64,000 bases of DNA from JABRWC01 sp039961675. Its GTDB lineage: Bacteria; Planctomycetota; Phycisphaerae; UBA1845; Fen-1342. Below the pieces are notes generated by a model that did not search any database, was not told the DNA's origin, and saw nothing but the letters and a program-made list of their open reading frames with translations. This document shows, piece by piece, positions 17,518 to 26,327 of the stretch. Position 1 is the stretch's first letter, and every line of letters begins with the position of its first letter. Where the stretch lies: NCBI GenBank assembly GCA_039961675.1, contig JABRWC010000097.1, positions 1 to 64,000 on the forward strand. Reading direction: 5' to 3'. The position numbers and the translations under genes were made by a program.

Positions 17518-18480
17518 ATGAACCCCGGGGCCCCGCTGGCGGTCATCGCGCTCGGCGGCAACGCCATCTCCCCACCCGACGCCGAAGGGAACATCCCGCA
17601 GCAATTCGCCGCCTCGCGCGCCACCGCGGTGCGCCTGGCGGACGTGATCGGCGCGGGCTACCGCGTGATGGTGACGCACGGCAACGGCCCGCAAGTGGGA
17701 AACGTGCTGCGCCGCGCGGAGCTCGCGCGCCACGAGCTGTACATGCTGCCGCTGGACATCTGCGTCGCCGACACCCAGGCCGGCATGGGCTACATGATCG
17801 CCCAATGTCTGAACAACGAACTGCTGCGCCGCGGCGACGCGCGGCGAGCCTGCGCGATCGTCACGTCGGTCGAGGTCGACCCCGCCGATCCCGAGTTCGC
17901 CCAGCCGACCAAGCCCATCGGCCGCCCGTACACGGCCAAGCGCGCCGACGAGCTTCGCGCCGCACACGGGTGGCGGATCGTCGAAGTCTCGCGTGGCAAG
18001 TTCCGCCGCGTCGTCCCCTCGCCCCGGCCGCGGGCCATCGTCGAGATCGAGCTCATCCGCGAGCTTGCCGCGCAGGGGCGGTTCGCCGTGGCCTGCGGCG
18101 GCGGCGGCATCCCCGTCGTTCGCGCCGCGGATGGAGGCTGGACGGGCGTCGAGGCTGTGATCGACAAGGACCGCACGTCGGCGCTGCTGGCGCGCGAAAT
18201 CGACGCCGACGTGCTGCTCATCGCAACCGAGGTCGAGGGCGTGGCGCTGGACTTCGGCAAACCCACGCAGCGCTTGGTCGAACGCATGACCGTCGCGGAG
18301 GCGCGCGGGCATCTGGCAGACGGCCAGTTCCCGGCGGGCAGCATGGGGCCGAAAGTCGAGGCGGCGGCGGAATTCATCGAACACTCGCGACGGCCGGGCG
18401 CACGCGCGATCATCTGCCATCTCGACCGCATTACCGAGGCTCTTGCCGGCGCGTCCGGCACGCGCATCGAGCGCGAGTAA
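17518..18480 (+). CDS. arcC: Carbamate kinase
   Basis: A 320-residue amino-acid-kinase-fold enzyme that converts carbamoyl phosphate plus ADP to ATP plus carbamate. Motifs: 'VIALGGNAISPP' (N-terminal phosphate loop), 'MVTHGNGPQVGNVLRR', 'LDICVADTQAGMGYMI', 'VACGGGGIPVV', 'AVIDKDRTSALLA' and 'FPAGSMGPKVEAAAEFIE'. It fits the YqeA/ArcC family at normal length. It is first in the plus-strand operon (next gene 12 bp downstream) and divergent from the PLP/ygeW group, so it is the natural consumer of YgeW-derived carbamoyl phosphate. The promoter suggests the ATG at 17518 is also +1; no ribosome site is expected or seen. Confidence 0.5.
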   Translation: MNPGAPLAVIALGGNAISPPDAEGNIPQQFAASRATAVRLADVIGAGYRVMVTHGNGPQVGNVLRRAELARHELYMLPLDICVADTQAGMGYMIAQCLNNELLRRGDARRACAIVTSVEVDPADPEFAQPTKPIGRPYTAKRADELRAAHGWRIVEVSRGKFRRVVPSPRPRAIVEIELIRELAAQGRFAVACGGGGIPVVRAADGGWTGVEAVIDKDRTSALLAREIDADVLLIATEVEGVALDFGKPTQRLVERMTVAEARGHLADGQFPAGSMGPKVEAAAEFIEHSRRPGARAIICHLDRITEALAGASGTRIERE

Positions 18481-18492
18481 GGGATCCGAGTC

Positions 18493-19782
18493 ATGGGCGT
18501 CTGCAAGCTTGCGTGCGTCTGCTGCGGCGCCGAAGTCGGTGGCGCCGCTGTCGCCCGCGCCGCCGGGGGGCGCGTCACGTGTCCGCGCTGCGGGCCGGAC
18601 GACGGCATCCTGGAAGCGCATTTCGACTTTGACGAGGCCCGCCGAACGCTGACGCGCGCGACGCTCGCGGCGCGTCCACGGACGCACTGGCGCTACCGCG
18701 AACTGCTGCCGCTCGACGAGGCCCGCTGCCCCGCTTCCGCCGACCTGGATCACATCGGCTGGACGCCGATCCTCGAAGCGCCGCGGCTGTCCACCGCGCT
18801 GGGAATCGGCCGGTTGCGGCTGAAGGACGAAGGCCGCAGCGCCTCGGCCTCGTTCAAGGACCGCGCCAGTTCGGTGGGCGTCGCGCGGGCGATGCAGGAG
18901 GGATTCCGCGCGATCGCCTGCGCCTCGACCGGCAACGCGGCCAGCAGCCTGGCGTGCTGCGCCGCGCGGGCTGGGCTGGAGTGCAACATCTTCGTCTCTC
19001 AGATCGTGCCGGAGGCCAAGCTCGCGCAGCTTCTGGCGTGCGGAGCGCGCGTGTTCAAGCTCCGCGGCGACTACGAACAGGCATACGACTTGTGCACCGC
19101 CGCGTGCGAACGCTTCGGCTGGTACAACCGCAACGCGGCGATCAACCCCTACCTGGTGGAGGGCAAGAAGACCGGCGGAATGGAGATCGCCGAGCAGTGC
19201 ATGGACGATCCGCCGGAATGGGTCGTGTGCAGCATCGGCGACGGCTGCTCGATCGCCGGCGTGTACAAGGGCGTTGCGTCGATGCGGGCCGTCGGCCTGA
19301 CGGACTGGAGCGTGCGCATGCTCGGCGTACAGGCCGCGGGCGTCGCGCCGCTGGTGGAAGCGCTGGCGAGCGGCTCGCTGGACGACTGGCGAAAGCGGCT
19401 CTCGGCGGGCTCGCGGCCGGACACGTACGCCGACAGCATCAACTGCCCCGTTCCACGGAATTGGCGCAAAGCGGTCCGTGCGCTGCGCGAAAGCGACGGC
19501 GCGCTCGTCACGGTCAGCGACGATCAGATTCGCGAAGCCGTGCGCCTGACCGGCCGCCTGGCCGGCGTGTTCGCCGAACCGGCCGCGGCCGCGGCGGTGG
19601 CGGGCGTGGCGGAGGCGCGCCGGCAGGGCATTCTCAACCAGCGCGCGAACGTGCTGGCGATGATCACGGGCAGCGGGTTGAAGGACGTGCGCGGAGCACT
19701 GTCGGCCGTGGGCGGCCCGCATGAGATCGACCCCGAGCTGGGAGCGGTGGAGGAAGTCCTGAAGCAATGCGCATCACGCTGA
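18493..19782 (+). CDS. Threonine-synthase-like PLP enzyme with zinc ribbon
   Basis: A 429-residue fold-type-II PLP enzyme. The N-terminus is a probable zinc ribbon, with Cys8/Cys10/Cys11 and Cys30/Cys33 ('TCPRCGP'). The PLP lysine is Lys122 in 'SASASFKDRAS', followed by 'CASTGNAASSLACCAARAG' and the loop 'SIGDGCSIAGVYKG'. Threonine synthases show this plan, but this copy lies between carbamate kinase and ssnA, so its substrate may be a diamino or ureido acid instead. It might be the true YgeX equivalent, or supply an auxiliary lyase step. No other Thr-pathway gene is nearby. The ssnA start overlaps its last 16 bp, indicating translational coupling. Confidence 0.5.
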   Translation: MGVCKLACVCCGAEVGGAAVARAAGGRVTCPRCGPDDGILEAHFDFDEARRTLTRATLAARPRTHWRYRELLPLDEARCPASADLDHIGWTPILEAPRLSTALGIGRLRLKDEGRSASASFKDRASSVGVARAMQEGFRAIACASTGNAASSLACCAARAGLECNIFVSQIVPEAKLAQLLACGARVFKLRGDYEQAYDLCTAACERFGWYNRNAAINPYLVEGKKTGGMEIAEQCMDDPPEWVVCSIGDGCSIAGVYKGVASMRAVGLTDWSVRMLGVQAAGVAPLVEALASGSLDDWRKRLSAGSRPDTYADSINCPVPRNWRKAVRALRESDGALVTVSDDQIREAVRLTGRLAGVFAEPAAAAAVAGVAEARRQGILNQRANVLAMITGSGLKDVRGALSAVGGPHEIDPELGAVEEVLKQCASR

Positions 19783-21080
19783 CCAACGCCCTGCTCTGCG
19801 ACCTCGACCCGCCGCGCGTCGAACGCGGCGCGCTGCGCGTCGCCGACGGCAGGATCGCGGCGCGCGGGACGCAGCTCACACCCCAGTCCGGCGAGGAAAC
19901 CGTGGACTGCGGCGGCGCGGTCGTGCTTCCGGGCCTGGTCAACGGCCACACGCACCTGTACTCGGCACTGGCCGTCGGCATGCCGCCACCGCCGCGCCCG
20001 CCGCAGGACTTCCTCGAAATCCTCAAGCTCGTCTGGTGGCGGCTCGACCGCGCCCTCGACGCCGAGTCGATCGAGTTGTCGGCGCGGATCGGCGCGCTCG
20101 AAGCGCTCCGCTGTGGGACCACCACGCTGATCGATCACCACGCTTCGCCCAACCACATCGGCGGCTCGCTGGAACTCGTCGAGCGCGGCATCGACGCCGT
20201 CGGCCTGCGAGCCGTGCTGTGCTATGAAGCCACCGACCGCCACGGCGATGCCGGCCGCGAAGCGGGCCTGGCCGAGAACCGCCGCTACCTGCAACGCTGC
20301 GCCAATCGGTCCAACGGCCGCTTCGCCGCAATGGTCGGCGCGCACGCCTCCTTTACATTGGAAGACGACTCACTCGCGGCGCTGGCCTCGCTGGCCGAGG
20401 AGTTCCAGGCCGGCGTCCACATTCACGTCGCTGAAGACCCCTGCGACGAAGCGCGCTGTCAGCAGCACGACCAGGTGTTTCTGATCGACCGCCTCGCGGC
20501 GCATGGCCTGCTCCGTCCGGAGTCGATCTTCGCGCATTGCACGCACCTGGACGAAGAGGCGATCGCGCGCGTCAGCAACGCCGGCCTGACTGTCGCCCAC
20601 AACGCCCGCTCCAACATGAACAACGCCGTCGGCTACGCGCCGGTCGCCGCCTTCCGCTGCCCCGTCATGCTCGGCACCGACGGCCTCGGCGCCGACCTGT
20701 TCGCGGAGGCGAAAGCGGCCTGGCTCGTCTCGCGCCACGAGACGGCCGGCCTTGCGCCAGCCGACGTACTGGCCATGCTCGCGGCCGGGGCCCGGCGGGC
20801 GTCGGTCAGCCTGGGCGTGACGCTCGGCAAACTGGAGCCGGACGCCGCGGCCGACGTGGTCATCACCGACTACGTGCCGGCTACGCCGCTCACCGCGGAA
20901 AATCTCTCCGGCCATTTCCTGTTCGGCCTCAGCTCGCGGCACGTTCGCGACGTGATCGTCGATGGCGCATGGCGGATGCGGGATCGCGAATGCGTGGGTC
21001 TGGACGAACACGCCGTGCGAGCCGACGCGCAGCGCGCCGCCGCGGCGCTCTGGCAACGGATGGCCGACATGCACGCGTGA
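19767..21080 (+). CDS. ssnA: SsnA-type amidohydrolase
   Basis: A 437-residue metal-dependent amidohydrolase. Metal ligands are in 'NGHTHLYSALAVG', 'HIHVAEDP' and 'LGTDGLGADLF'. Diagnostic SsnA phrases are 'LVWWRLDRALDAES', 'TLIDHHASPNHIGGSLE', 'VAHNARSNMNNAVGY' and 'SGHFLFGLSSRHVRDV', which I match to the remembered E. coli SsnA sequence. SsnA is required in the bacterial anaerobic urate-degradation cluster and belongs to a family labelled selenium-metabolism linked; its exact reaction is debated, probably deaminating or opening a purine-derived ring. The start ATG at 19767 lies inside the previous gene. Length is normal. Confidence 0.5.
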   Translation: MRITLTNALLCDLDPPRVERGALRVADGRIAARGTQLTPQSGEETVDCGGAVVLPGLVNGHTHLYSALAVGMPPPPRPPQDFLEILKLVWWRLDRALDAESIELSARIGALEALRCGTTTLIDHHASPNHIGGSLELVERGIDAVGLRAVLCYEATDRHGDAGREAGLAENRRYLQRCANRSNGRFAAMVGAHASFTLEDDSLAALASLAEEFQAGVHIHVAEDPCDEARCQQHDQVFLIDRLAAHGLLRPESIFAHCTHLDEEAIARVSNAGLTVAHNARSNMNNAVGYAPVAAFRCPVMLGTDGLGADLFAEAKAAWLVSRHETAGLAPADVLAMLAAGARRASVSLGVTLGKLEPDAAADVVITDYVPATPLTAENLSGHFLFGLSSRHVRDVIVDGAWRMRDRECVGLDEHAVRADAQRAAAALWQRMADMHA

Positions 21081-21342
21081 TCCGTCGGCGCGGCCGCGCG
21101 GCGCGAGAGCGCGAAGGCCGTAGCCGTCAGCCTTGGACGGGCAACAGCGCGCCGCCAATCGCGAACGTCGCCGCGCTCTTTCGCCCCGTCCGGGGCTGCG
21201 TATTGCGCGCCCGCGCGTTCCCGCGGCTCACGCCGTGGGCTACGTGCTTCCGCCGCTACGCGGCTGGCTCCCGCGCCCTCGCCCGCGCAGGCCGCCGCAC
21301 GTACCATGAGCGCCCGACTTTTCGCCGGTGCGCGAGGAGCCC
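21081..21342. other. Gene-free stretch with a palindromic repeat-like piece
   Basis: 262 bases between ssnA and the permease gene. Around 21220-21270 the sequence GGCTCACGCCGTGGGCTACG followed by CGCTACGCGGCTGG looks like another planctomycete intergenic repeat (recollection of the type, no second copy found in this window). I see no promoter with both hexamers, so the operon may read through. Confidence 0.5.
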
Positions 21343-23028
21343 ATGCGCGACGCACGTCCACGCTCTCCGATCTGGGTCCGCGGCGACCTGGACGGCTTCT
21401 TCGGACTGATGGTCGACAACCTCGTCCAGGTGCTGCTCATCATCGACCTCTGCAAGTTCGTGGCCGGGCTGTCGGATGACCTCATCTACCGCCGCATCCT
21501 GCCCGGCGTCGCCGTCAGCCTGCTCATCGGCAACGTGTTCTACGGTTTGCAGGCGCGGCACGTCGCCCGCCGGCACGCGAACCCGGGTTGCACGGCGCTG
21601 CCCTACGGCGTGAACACGCCCTCGGTCATCGCCTACGCGCTGTTCATCATGGGGCCGGTGTACCGCGCGACGGGCAGCGGCGACCTGGCCTGGGCGGCCG
21701 GGCTGCTGGCCTGCCTGGTGAGCGGCGTGATCGAGTTTTCGGGCGCGTTCGTCGCCGAGCGCATCCGCCGGCTTACGCCCCGCGCGGCGCTTCTGGGAGT
21801 GCTCGCCGCGGTGGGCATCGCGTTCATCGCCGCCGATTTCGCGCTGCGGATCTACACGCGCCCGCTGGTGGGCATCGTGCCGCTGGCGTTTCTGCTGCTG
21901 GCGTACTTCGCGCGCTACACATTTCCGCTGCGCCTGCCTGGCGGATTCCTGGCGGTGCTGGCCGGCAGCCTGATCGCCTGGGGCGGGGCAGCGCTGGGAT
22001 GGGATTGGTTCGGCGGCGTGCCGATGTCGGCGCAGGCGGTCCGCGACTCGCTGCACGACGTGCGCTGGACCGCGCCGGTGTTCGTCGGCGGCGAACTGCT
22101 GCGCGTCCTCGGCGAGCGTCCGGACCTGCTGCTGAACTTTCTGACGATTTCGATCCCGATGGGCTACATCAACGTGCTTGGCTCGTTGCAGAACATCGAG
22201 TCGGCCGAGGCGGGCGGCGACCGCTTCGCCACGGCGCCGTCGCTGGCCGTCAACGGATTGGGTACGCTGGCCGCCGGGCTGTTCGGCTCGTGCTTCCCCA
22301 CCACGATCTACATCGGGCATCCCGGCTGGAAGGCGCTTGGCGCACGGTCCGGGTATTCGATTCTCAACGGCGTGTTCTTCACCGTCGTGTTCCTGTTCGG
22401 CTTCGGGCCGTGGCTGCGGGCTCTGATTCCGATCGAGGCCGGCGCGGCCATTGTGGTCTACATCGGCATCATCATCACGGCCCAGGCGTTCCAGGCCACG
22501 CCGCGTGAGCACGCCCCGGCCGTCGCGATCGGGCTGTTCCCCGCGCTCGCGGCTCTGGTGCTGATCACGCTGGCCAACTTTCTCGACGATGCCGGCGGCG
22601 CAAAGACGCTGGCCGACCTGGTCGCGGCGCCGACGCCGAAGACCATGTACCTTCCGGGACTGCTGGCGCTGACCGGGGCGAATTCGGGCTGGATCCTGGT
22701 AACGCTGATCCTGTCCGCCTGCGGCGCCGCGCTGATCGATCATCGCTACAAGGCGGCCACGATTTGGACCGCGCTGGCCGCGGCGTTGACGCTGATCGGT
22801 GCGATGCACGCGTATCGGCTGGAGGGCAACGTCGTCCGCGAGCTGTTCGCCTGGCAGAGCGCGCCGCCGCCGGGACTGGGCGTCGCTGCGGATCGCGGCC
22901 TGCCAATCGCCTGCGGATACGCGCTGGCGGCCTTGCTGTTCTGCGTGGCCTGGGTTCGGTCGGCGCGAAGACAGCAACTCGAGCCGTTGCCCACGAGGAT
23001 GTCCGATGGACCTGAAGCAACGCATTGA
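21343..23028 (+). CDS. NCS2/AzgA-like permease, probable purine transporter
   Basis: A 561-residue inner-membrane protein with about 12-13 hydrophobic segments. 'TALPYGVNTPSVIAYALFIM' (in part) and 'FLTISIPMGYINVLGSLQNI', followed by 'FGSCFPTTIYIGHPGWKALG', recall the NCS2 nucleobase-permease fold (half-helices with 'GxNTP'). Position directly before adenine deaminase (overlap 23 bp) argues for adenine, hypoxanthine, xanthine or urate uptake. Substrate is inference only. I chose ATG at 21343, which has GAGGAG three bases before; GTG at 21328 is possible. No signal of truncation. Confidence 0.5.
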   Translation: MRDARPRSPIWVRGDLDGFFGLMVDNLVQVLLIIDLCKFVAGLSDDLIYRRILPGVAVSLLIGNVFYGLQARHVARRHANPGCTALPYGVNTPSVIAYALFIMGPVYRATGSGDLAWAAGLLACLVSGVIEFSGAFVAERIRRLTPRAALLGVLAAVGIAFIAADFALRIYTRPLVGIVPLAFLLLAYFARYTFPLRLPGGFLAVLAGSLIAWGGAALGWDWFGGVPMSAQAVRDSLHDVRWTAPVFVGGELLRVLGERPDLLLNFLTISIPMGYINVLGSLQNIESAEAGGDRFATAPSLAVNGLGTLAAGLFGSCFPTTIYIGHPGWKALGARSGYSILNGVFFTVVFLFGFGPWLRALIPIEAGAAIVVYIGIIITAQAFQATPREHAPAVAIGLFPALAALVLITLANFLDDAGGAKTLADLVAAPTPKTMYLPGLLALTGANSGWILVTLILSACGAALIDHRYKAATIWTALAAALTLIGAMHAYRLEGNVVRELFAWQSAPPPGLGVAADRGLPIACGYALAALLFCVAWVRSARRQQLEPLPTRMSDGPEATH

Positions 23029-24727
23029 CGCCGCCGCCGGGAGGCAACCGGCCGACCTGGTGCTACGCAACGGGCGGATCGTGAACGTGCTCTCGTGTGA
23101 GATTCACGAGGGCGACGTGGCGATCGCGGACGACCGGATCATCGGCATCGGTTCGTACGAGGGCCGCGAGACGGTCGATCTGCGCGGGCAGTACATCTGT
23201 CCCGGCTTCATCGACGGTCATGTACACATCGAGTCCTCGATGCTGAGCGTGCCGGAGTTCGCCCGGCTGGTGGCCTCGCGCGGCACGGTGGCCGTCATCG
23301 CCGACCCGCACGAGCTGGCCAACGTGATGGGCGTGGAGGGCGTGCGCTACATCCTGACCTCGAGTAAGTACTGCCCGATCTTCGTATTCGTGATGCTCAG
23401 CTCGTGCGTGCCGGCCTCGCCGTTCGAGAGCGCCGGCGCTGAGCTCGGCGCCGTGGACATCGAGCCGCTGCTCAGCGACCGCTGGGTGATCGGCCTGGGC
23501 GAGATGATGGACTTCCCCGGCGTGATCGCAGGCGACGCGGCTTGCCTCGAAAAAATCGCCATCGTCGGCACGCGACCGGTGGACGGCCACGCGCCGGGCG
23601 TGTCCGGACGCGACCTGTGCGCGTACGTCGCGGCCGGCATCGGCAGCGACCACGAGTGCACCACGCTGGAGGAGGCGCGCGAGAAGTTGCGGCTGGGCCT
23701 GCACGTCATGATCCGTGAGGGAAGCCAGGCGCGAAACCTTGATGCGCTGCTGCCGCTCGTGCAGCCCGAGACGCTCGACCGCTTCATGTTCGTCACCGAC
23801 GACAAGGATGTGGAGGACCTGCTGGCCGAGGGCCACGTCGATTACATGATCCGCCGGGCCGTGCAGCGCGGGTTGAATCCGATCCACGCGATCAAGCTCG
23901 CCACGATCAACACCGCCAACTACTTCGGACTGCGCCAACTCGGCGCCGTCGCGCCGGGGCGCGTGGCGTCGCTGGCGATCCTGGAGGACCTGGACGAATG
24001 CCGCGTCCGGCGCGTCTATCACGCCGGCCGGCTGGTCGCGGAGGACGGCGTCGCGGCGCCGCTGCCGGCTTCGCACAAGTCCCCCGTGCTCCGCAGCAGC
24101 ATCAACGTCAAGTGGCTGGAACCGGACCAGTTCGTCGTCCCGGCGCCCCGCGCCGGCCCGTGCCGCGTGCACGTGATCGAAGTCCTGGAGAACCGCATCG
24201 ACACGCAGCGGAGCGTCGAGACGCTGACCGCCGCCGACGGACAGCTCCTGGCCGATCCGCAGCGCGACGTGTGCAAGCTCGCCGTCATCGAGCGCCATCA
24301 GGCCAGCGGTCGCATCGGCCTGGGGTTCGCGCGTGGCTTCGGCCTGACCCGCGGCGCGATCGCCTCCAGCATCGGCCACGACGCCCACAACCTCGCCGTC
24401 GCCGGCGTAAGCGACGCGGACATCTTCACCGCCGCCGTGCGCCTGGTGAAACTCCGCGGCGGACTGTGCGTGGTGTGCGACGGGCAGGTGTTGGCCGAGG
24501 CAGCACTGCCGATCGGCGGGCTGATGAGCGAGCGCAGCGCCGCCGACCTTCGCGACGAGCTGCAACGGCTGCATGCCGCGGCGGCGGCGATCGGCGGCAA
24601 GCTGCGGCGGCCGTTCATGGCCCTGTCGTTTCTGACGTTGTCGGTCATTGGCGAGTTGAAGCTGACGGACCAGGGACTGGTGGACGTGGAGCGCTTCCGG
24701 CTGATCGACGTGCTTGCCGAGGCGTGA
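23006..24727 (+). CDS. ade: Adenine deaminase
   Basis: A 573-residue amidohydrolase converting adenine to hypoxanthine plus ammonia. Conserved features in order: 'PGFIDGHVHIESSM' (first metal HxH), 'IADPHELANVMG', 'DGHAPGVSGRDLCAY', 'GSDHECTT', 'FMFVTDDKD', 'GLNPIHAIKLATINTANYFG', and the C-terminal 'SSIGHDAHNLAVAG', 'GGLCVV' and 'LPIGGLMSE'. Length is typical of bacterial Ade. The ATG at 23006 follows GAGGA and overlaps the permease end by 23 bp, so the two are coupled. It feeds hypoxanthine into the presumed purine route; a xanthine dehydrogenase-type enzyme would be needed next and is not in the window. Confidence 0.5.
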   Translation: MDLKQRIDAAAGRQPADLVLRNGRIVNVLSCEIHEGDVAIADDRIIGIGSYEGRETVDLRGQYICPGFIDGHVHIESSMLSVPEFARLVASRGTVAVIADPHELANVMGVEGVRYILTSSKYCPIFVFVMLSSCVPASPFESAGAELGAVDIEPLLSDRWVIGLGEMMDFPGVIAGDAACLEKIAIVGTRPVDGHAPGVSGRDLCAYVAAGIGSDHECTTLEEAREKLRLGLHVMIREGSQARNLDALLPLVQPETLDRFMFVTDDKDVEDLLAEGHVDYMIRRAVQRGLNPIHAIKLATINTANYFGLRQLGAVAPGRVASLAILEDLDECRVRRVYHAGRLVAEDGVAAPLPASHKSPVLRSSINVKWLEPDQFVVPAPRAGPCRVHVIEVLENRIDTQRSVETLTAADGQLLADPQRDVCKLAVIERHQASGRIGLGFARGFGLTRGAIASSIGHDAHNLAVAGVSDADIFTAAVRLVKLRGGLCVVCDGQVLAEAALPIGGLMSERSAADLRDELQRLHAAAAAIGGKLRRPFMALSFLTLSVIGELKLTDQGLVDVERFRLIDVLAEA

Positions 24728-24776
24728 ACACCGGTGCGGCGGGTCGGCCGTTTCGAGGAGCAATTGGAGGGATTGA

Positions 24777-26078
24777 ATGATCGATCATGCGGCGATTCTG
24801 GCCCGGGCCCGACAGCACGAGGACGCGATGGTCGCGCTGCTGCGCGAGCTGGTGGCCATCCCCGGCGAGAGCGGCGGCGAGGGACCGGTGATCGCCCGCA
24901 TTCGCGCGGAGCTGGAATCGAGCGGCGCGTTTGACCGCGTCTGGACCGACCCGTTCGGGAACCTGCTGGCGCAGATCGGCGCCGGCCCGCGGCTGATCGC
25001 CATCGACGCCCACGTGGACACCGTCGGCATCGGCGACCGCGGTCAGTGGAAGCACGACCCGTACCAGGGGAAGGTCGAGGACGGCGTCGTTTACGGTCGG
25101 GGCGCGGGCGATCAGCGCGGGGCCGTGCCGGCGATGATCTACGCCGCCCGAATCCTCCGCGAGCAGAAGCTGCTGCCGGCCGAGTGCGCGCTGCTGCTGA
25201 CGTTCACGGTCTGCGAGGAGGATTGCGACGGGTTGTGCTGGCAGTACATCGTGCGTGAGGACAAGCTGCGGCCGGAATGCGTGATCGTCACCGATTCCAC
25301 GAACTGTGAAATCCTGCGCGGGCAGCGCGGACGGATGGAGATCGGCGTCACCGTGAAGGGCCGCTCGTGCCACGGCTCGATGCCGCACAAGGGCGATAAC
25401 GCGGTGTACAAGATCGCCCGAGTGGTGCGCGGCATCGAGAATCTTAACGCGCGCGGGCTGAGAAAAGACCGCTTCCTCGGCAACGGCACGATCGCCGTCA
25501 CGTACGTGGACTGCAAGACGCCCAGCCTGTGCGCCGTGCCGGACCAGGCGTACATCCACCTCGACCGGCGGCTGACGATGGGCGAAACGAAGGAGTCGGC
25601 GCTCCGCGAAGTCCGGCAGGTGCTGCGCTCGGCGCGCGTGACGGGAGAGGTGAAGGTGCTGCGCTACGCCAAGCCGACGTACACCGGGCTGGTGTACGAG
25701 ACCGAGAGCTTCTTCCCGACCTGGTGCGAGCCGGAAGACGCGCCGCAGGTGCAGGCCGCGGTCGCCGCGTACCGCGCGCTGTTTAAGAAGAAGCCGACGG
25801 TCGGTCGCTGGACGTTCAGCACCAACGGCGTGGCGATCGCGGGGATGCACGGAATACCGGCGGTCGGTTTCGGCCCGGCGCCCGAGAGCGTGGCGCACAC
25901 GGTCCATGACAGCGTGCCGATTGAGCACCTTGTGAAATGCGCCGCGTTTTACGCCGCGTTCCCGAGCGCCTACGTCGCGTGCGGTGCTCAAGGCGCCGAC
26001 GACGAAGCTACGAAGCGCCGGCCGACGGCTCGCCGGGCATCGCCCTTGCGGGTGGCCGCCGGCGACCGGCGAGGCTGA
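24777..26078 (+). CDS. ygeY: YgeY-family metallohydrolase
   Basis: A 433-residue M20-type (ArgE/DapE/carboxypeptidase-like) hydrolase. Metal site motifs: 'AIDAHVDTVGIGD' near 75-87, 'VYGRGAGDQRGAV', 'TFTVCEEDCDGLCW' (catalytic Glu-Glu), and a C-terminal 'AHTVHDSVPIEHL'. 'GRSCHGSMPHKGDNAVY' and 'FSTNGVAIAGMHGIPAVGFG' are typical of the YgeY family. Genetic work in other bacteria ties YgeY to urate breakdown, likely cleaving an acyclic ureido intermediate. The ATG at 24777 has GGAGG five bases upstream. The last ~35 residues are Arg/Ala-rich and longer than in E. coli YgeY (about 400), perhaps low-complexity extension. It is the last gene of the operon. Confidence 0.5.
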   Translation: MIDHAAILARARQHEDAMVALLRELVAIPGESGGEGPVIARIRAELESSGAFDRVWTDPFGNLLAQIGAGPRLIAIDAHVDTVGIGDRGQWKHDPYQGKVEDGVVYGRGAGDQRGAVPAMIYAARILREQKLLPAECALLLTFTVCEEDCDGLCWQYIVREDKLRPECVIVTDSTNCEILRGQRGRMEIGVTVKGRSCHGSMPHKGDNAVYKIARVVRGIENLNARGLRKDRFLGNGTIAVTYVDCKTPSLCAVPDQAYIHLDRRLTMGETKESALREVRQVLRSARVTGEVKVLRYAKPTYTGLVYETESFFPTWCEPEDAPQVQAAVAAYRALFKKKPTVGRWTFSTNGVAIAGMHGIPAVGFGPAPESVAHTVHDSVPIEHLVKCAAFYAAFPSAYVACGAQGADDEATKRRPTARRASPLRVAAGDRRG

Positions 26079-26327
26079 CGCCGAGCCTTCCGGCGGTAAG
26101 CCGGCCCGTGTCGAGCCTGGCGCGCCGCGCGACTCGGCTCAAGCCTTCCGGGGCGGGCTCATGTCGCGCGTGAACGGGCGGTTCCAACGCGGCGTGCGCA
26201 CGAGCGAAATCTCACGCCGATAACCCGACAAGTCCGGCGCCGGCATCGCACCGTCGGGCCTGCCCCGCGCGGTATGATGTTCTCGGCGGCCGGTGCGCAC
26301 GGGCAACGGGGGGAATTCGAGGAGGAT

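Noticed and set aside
17269..19767. Long minus-strand frame continuing the PLP gene upstream (total 1346 codons)
   Set aside because: The upstream part is Arg/Ala/His-rich shadow of carbamate kinase and the threonine-synthase-like gene; family homology starts only at the GTG at 17268.
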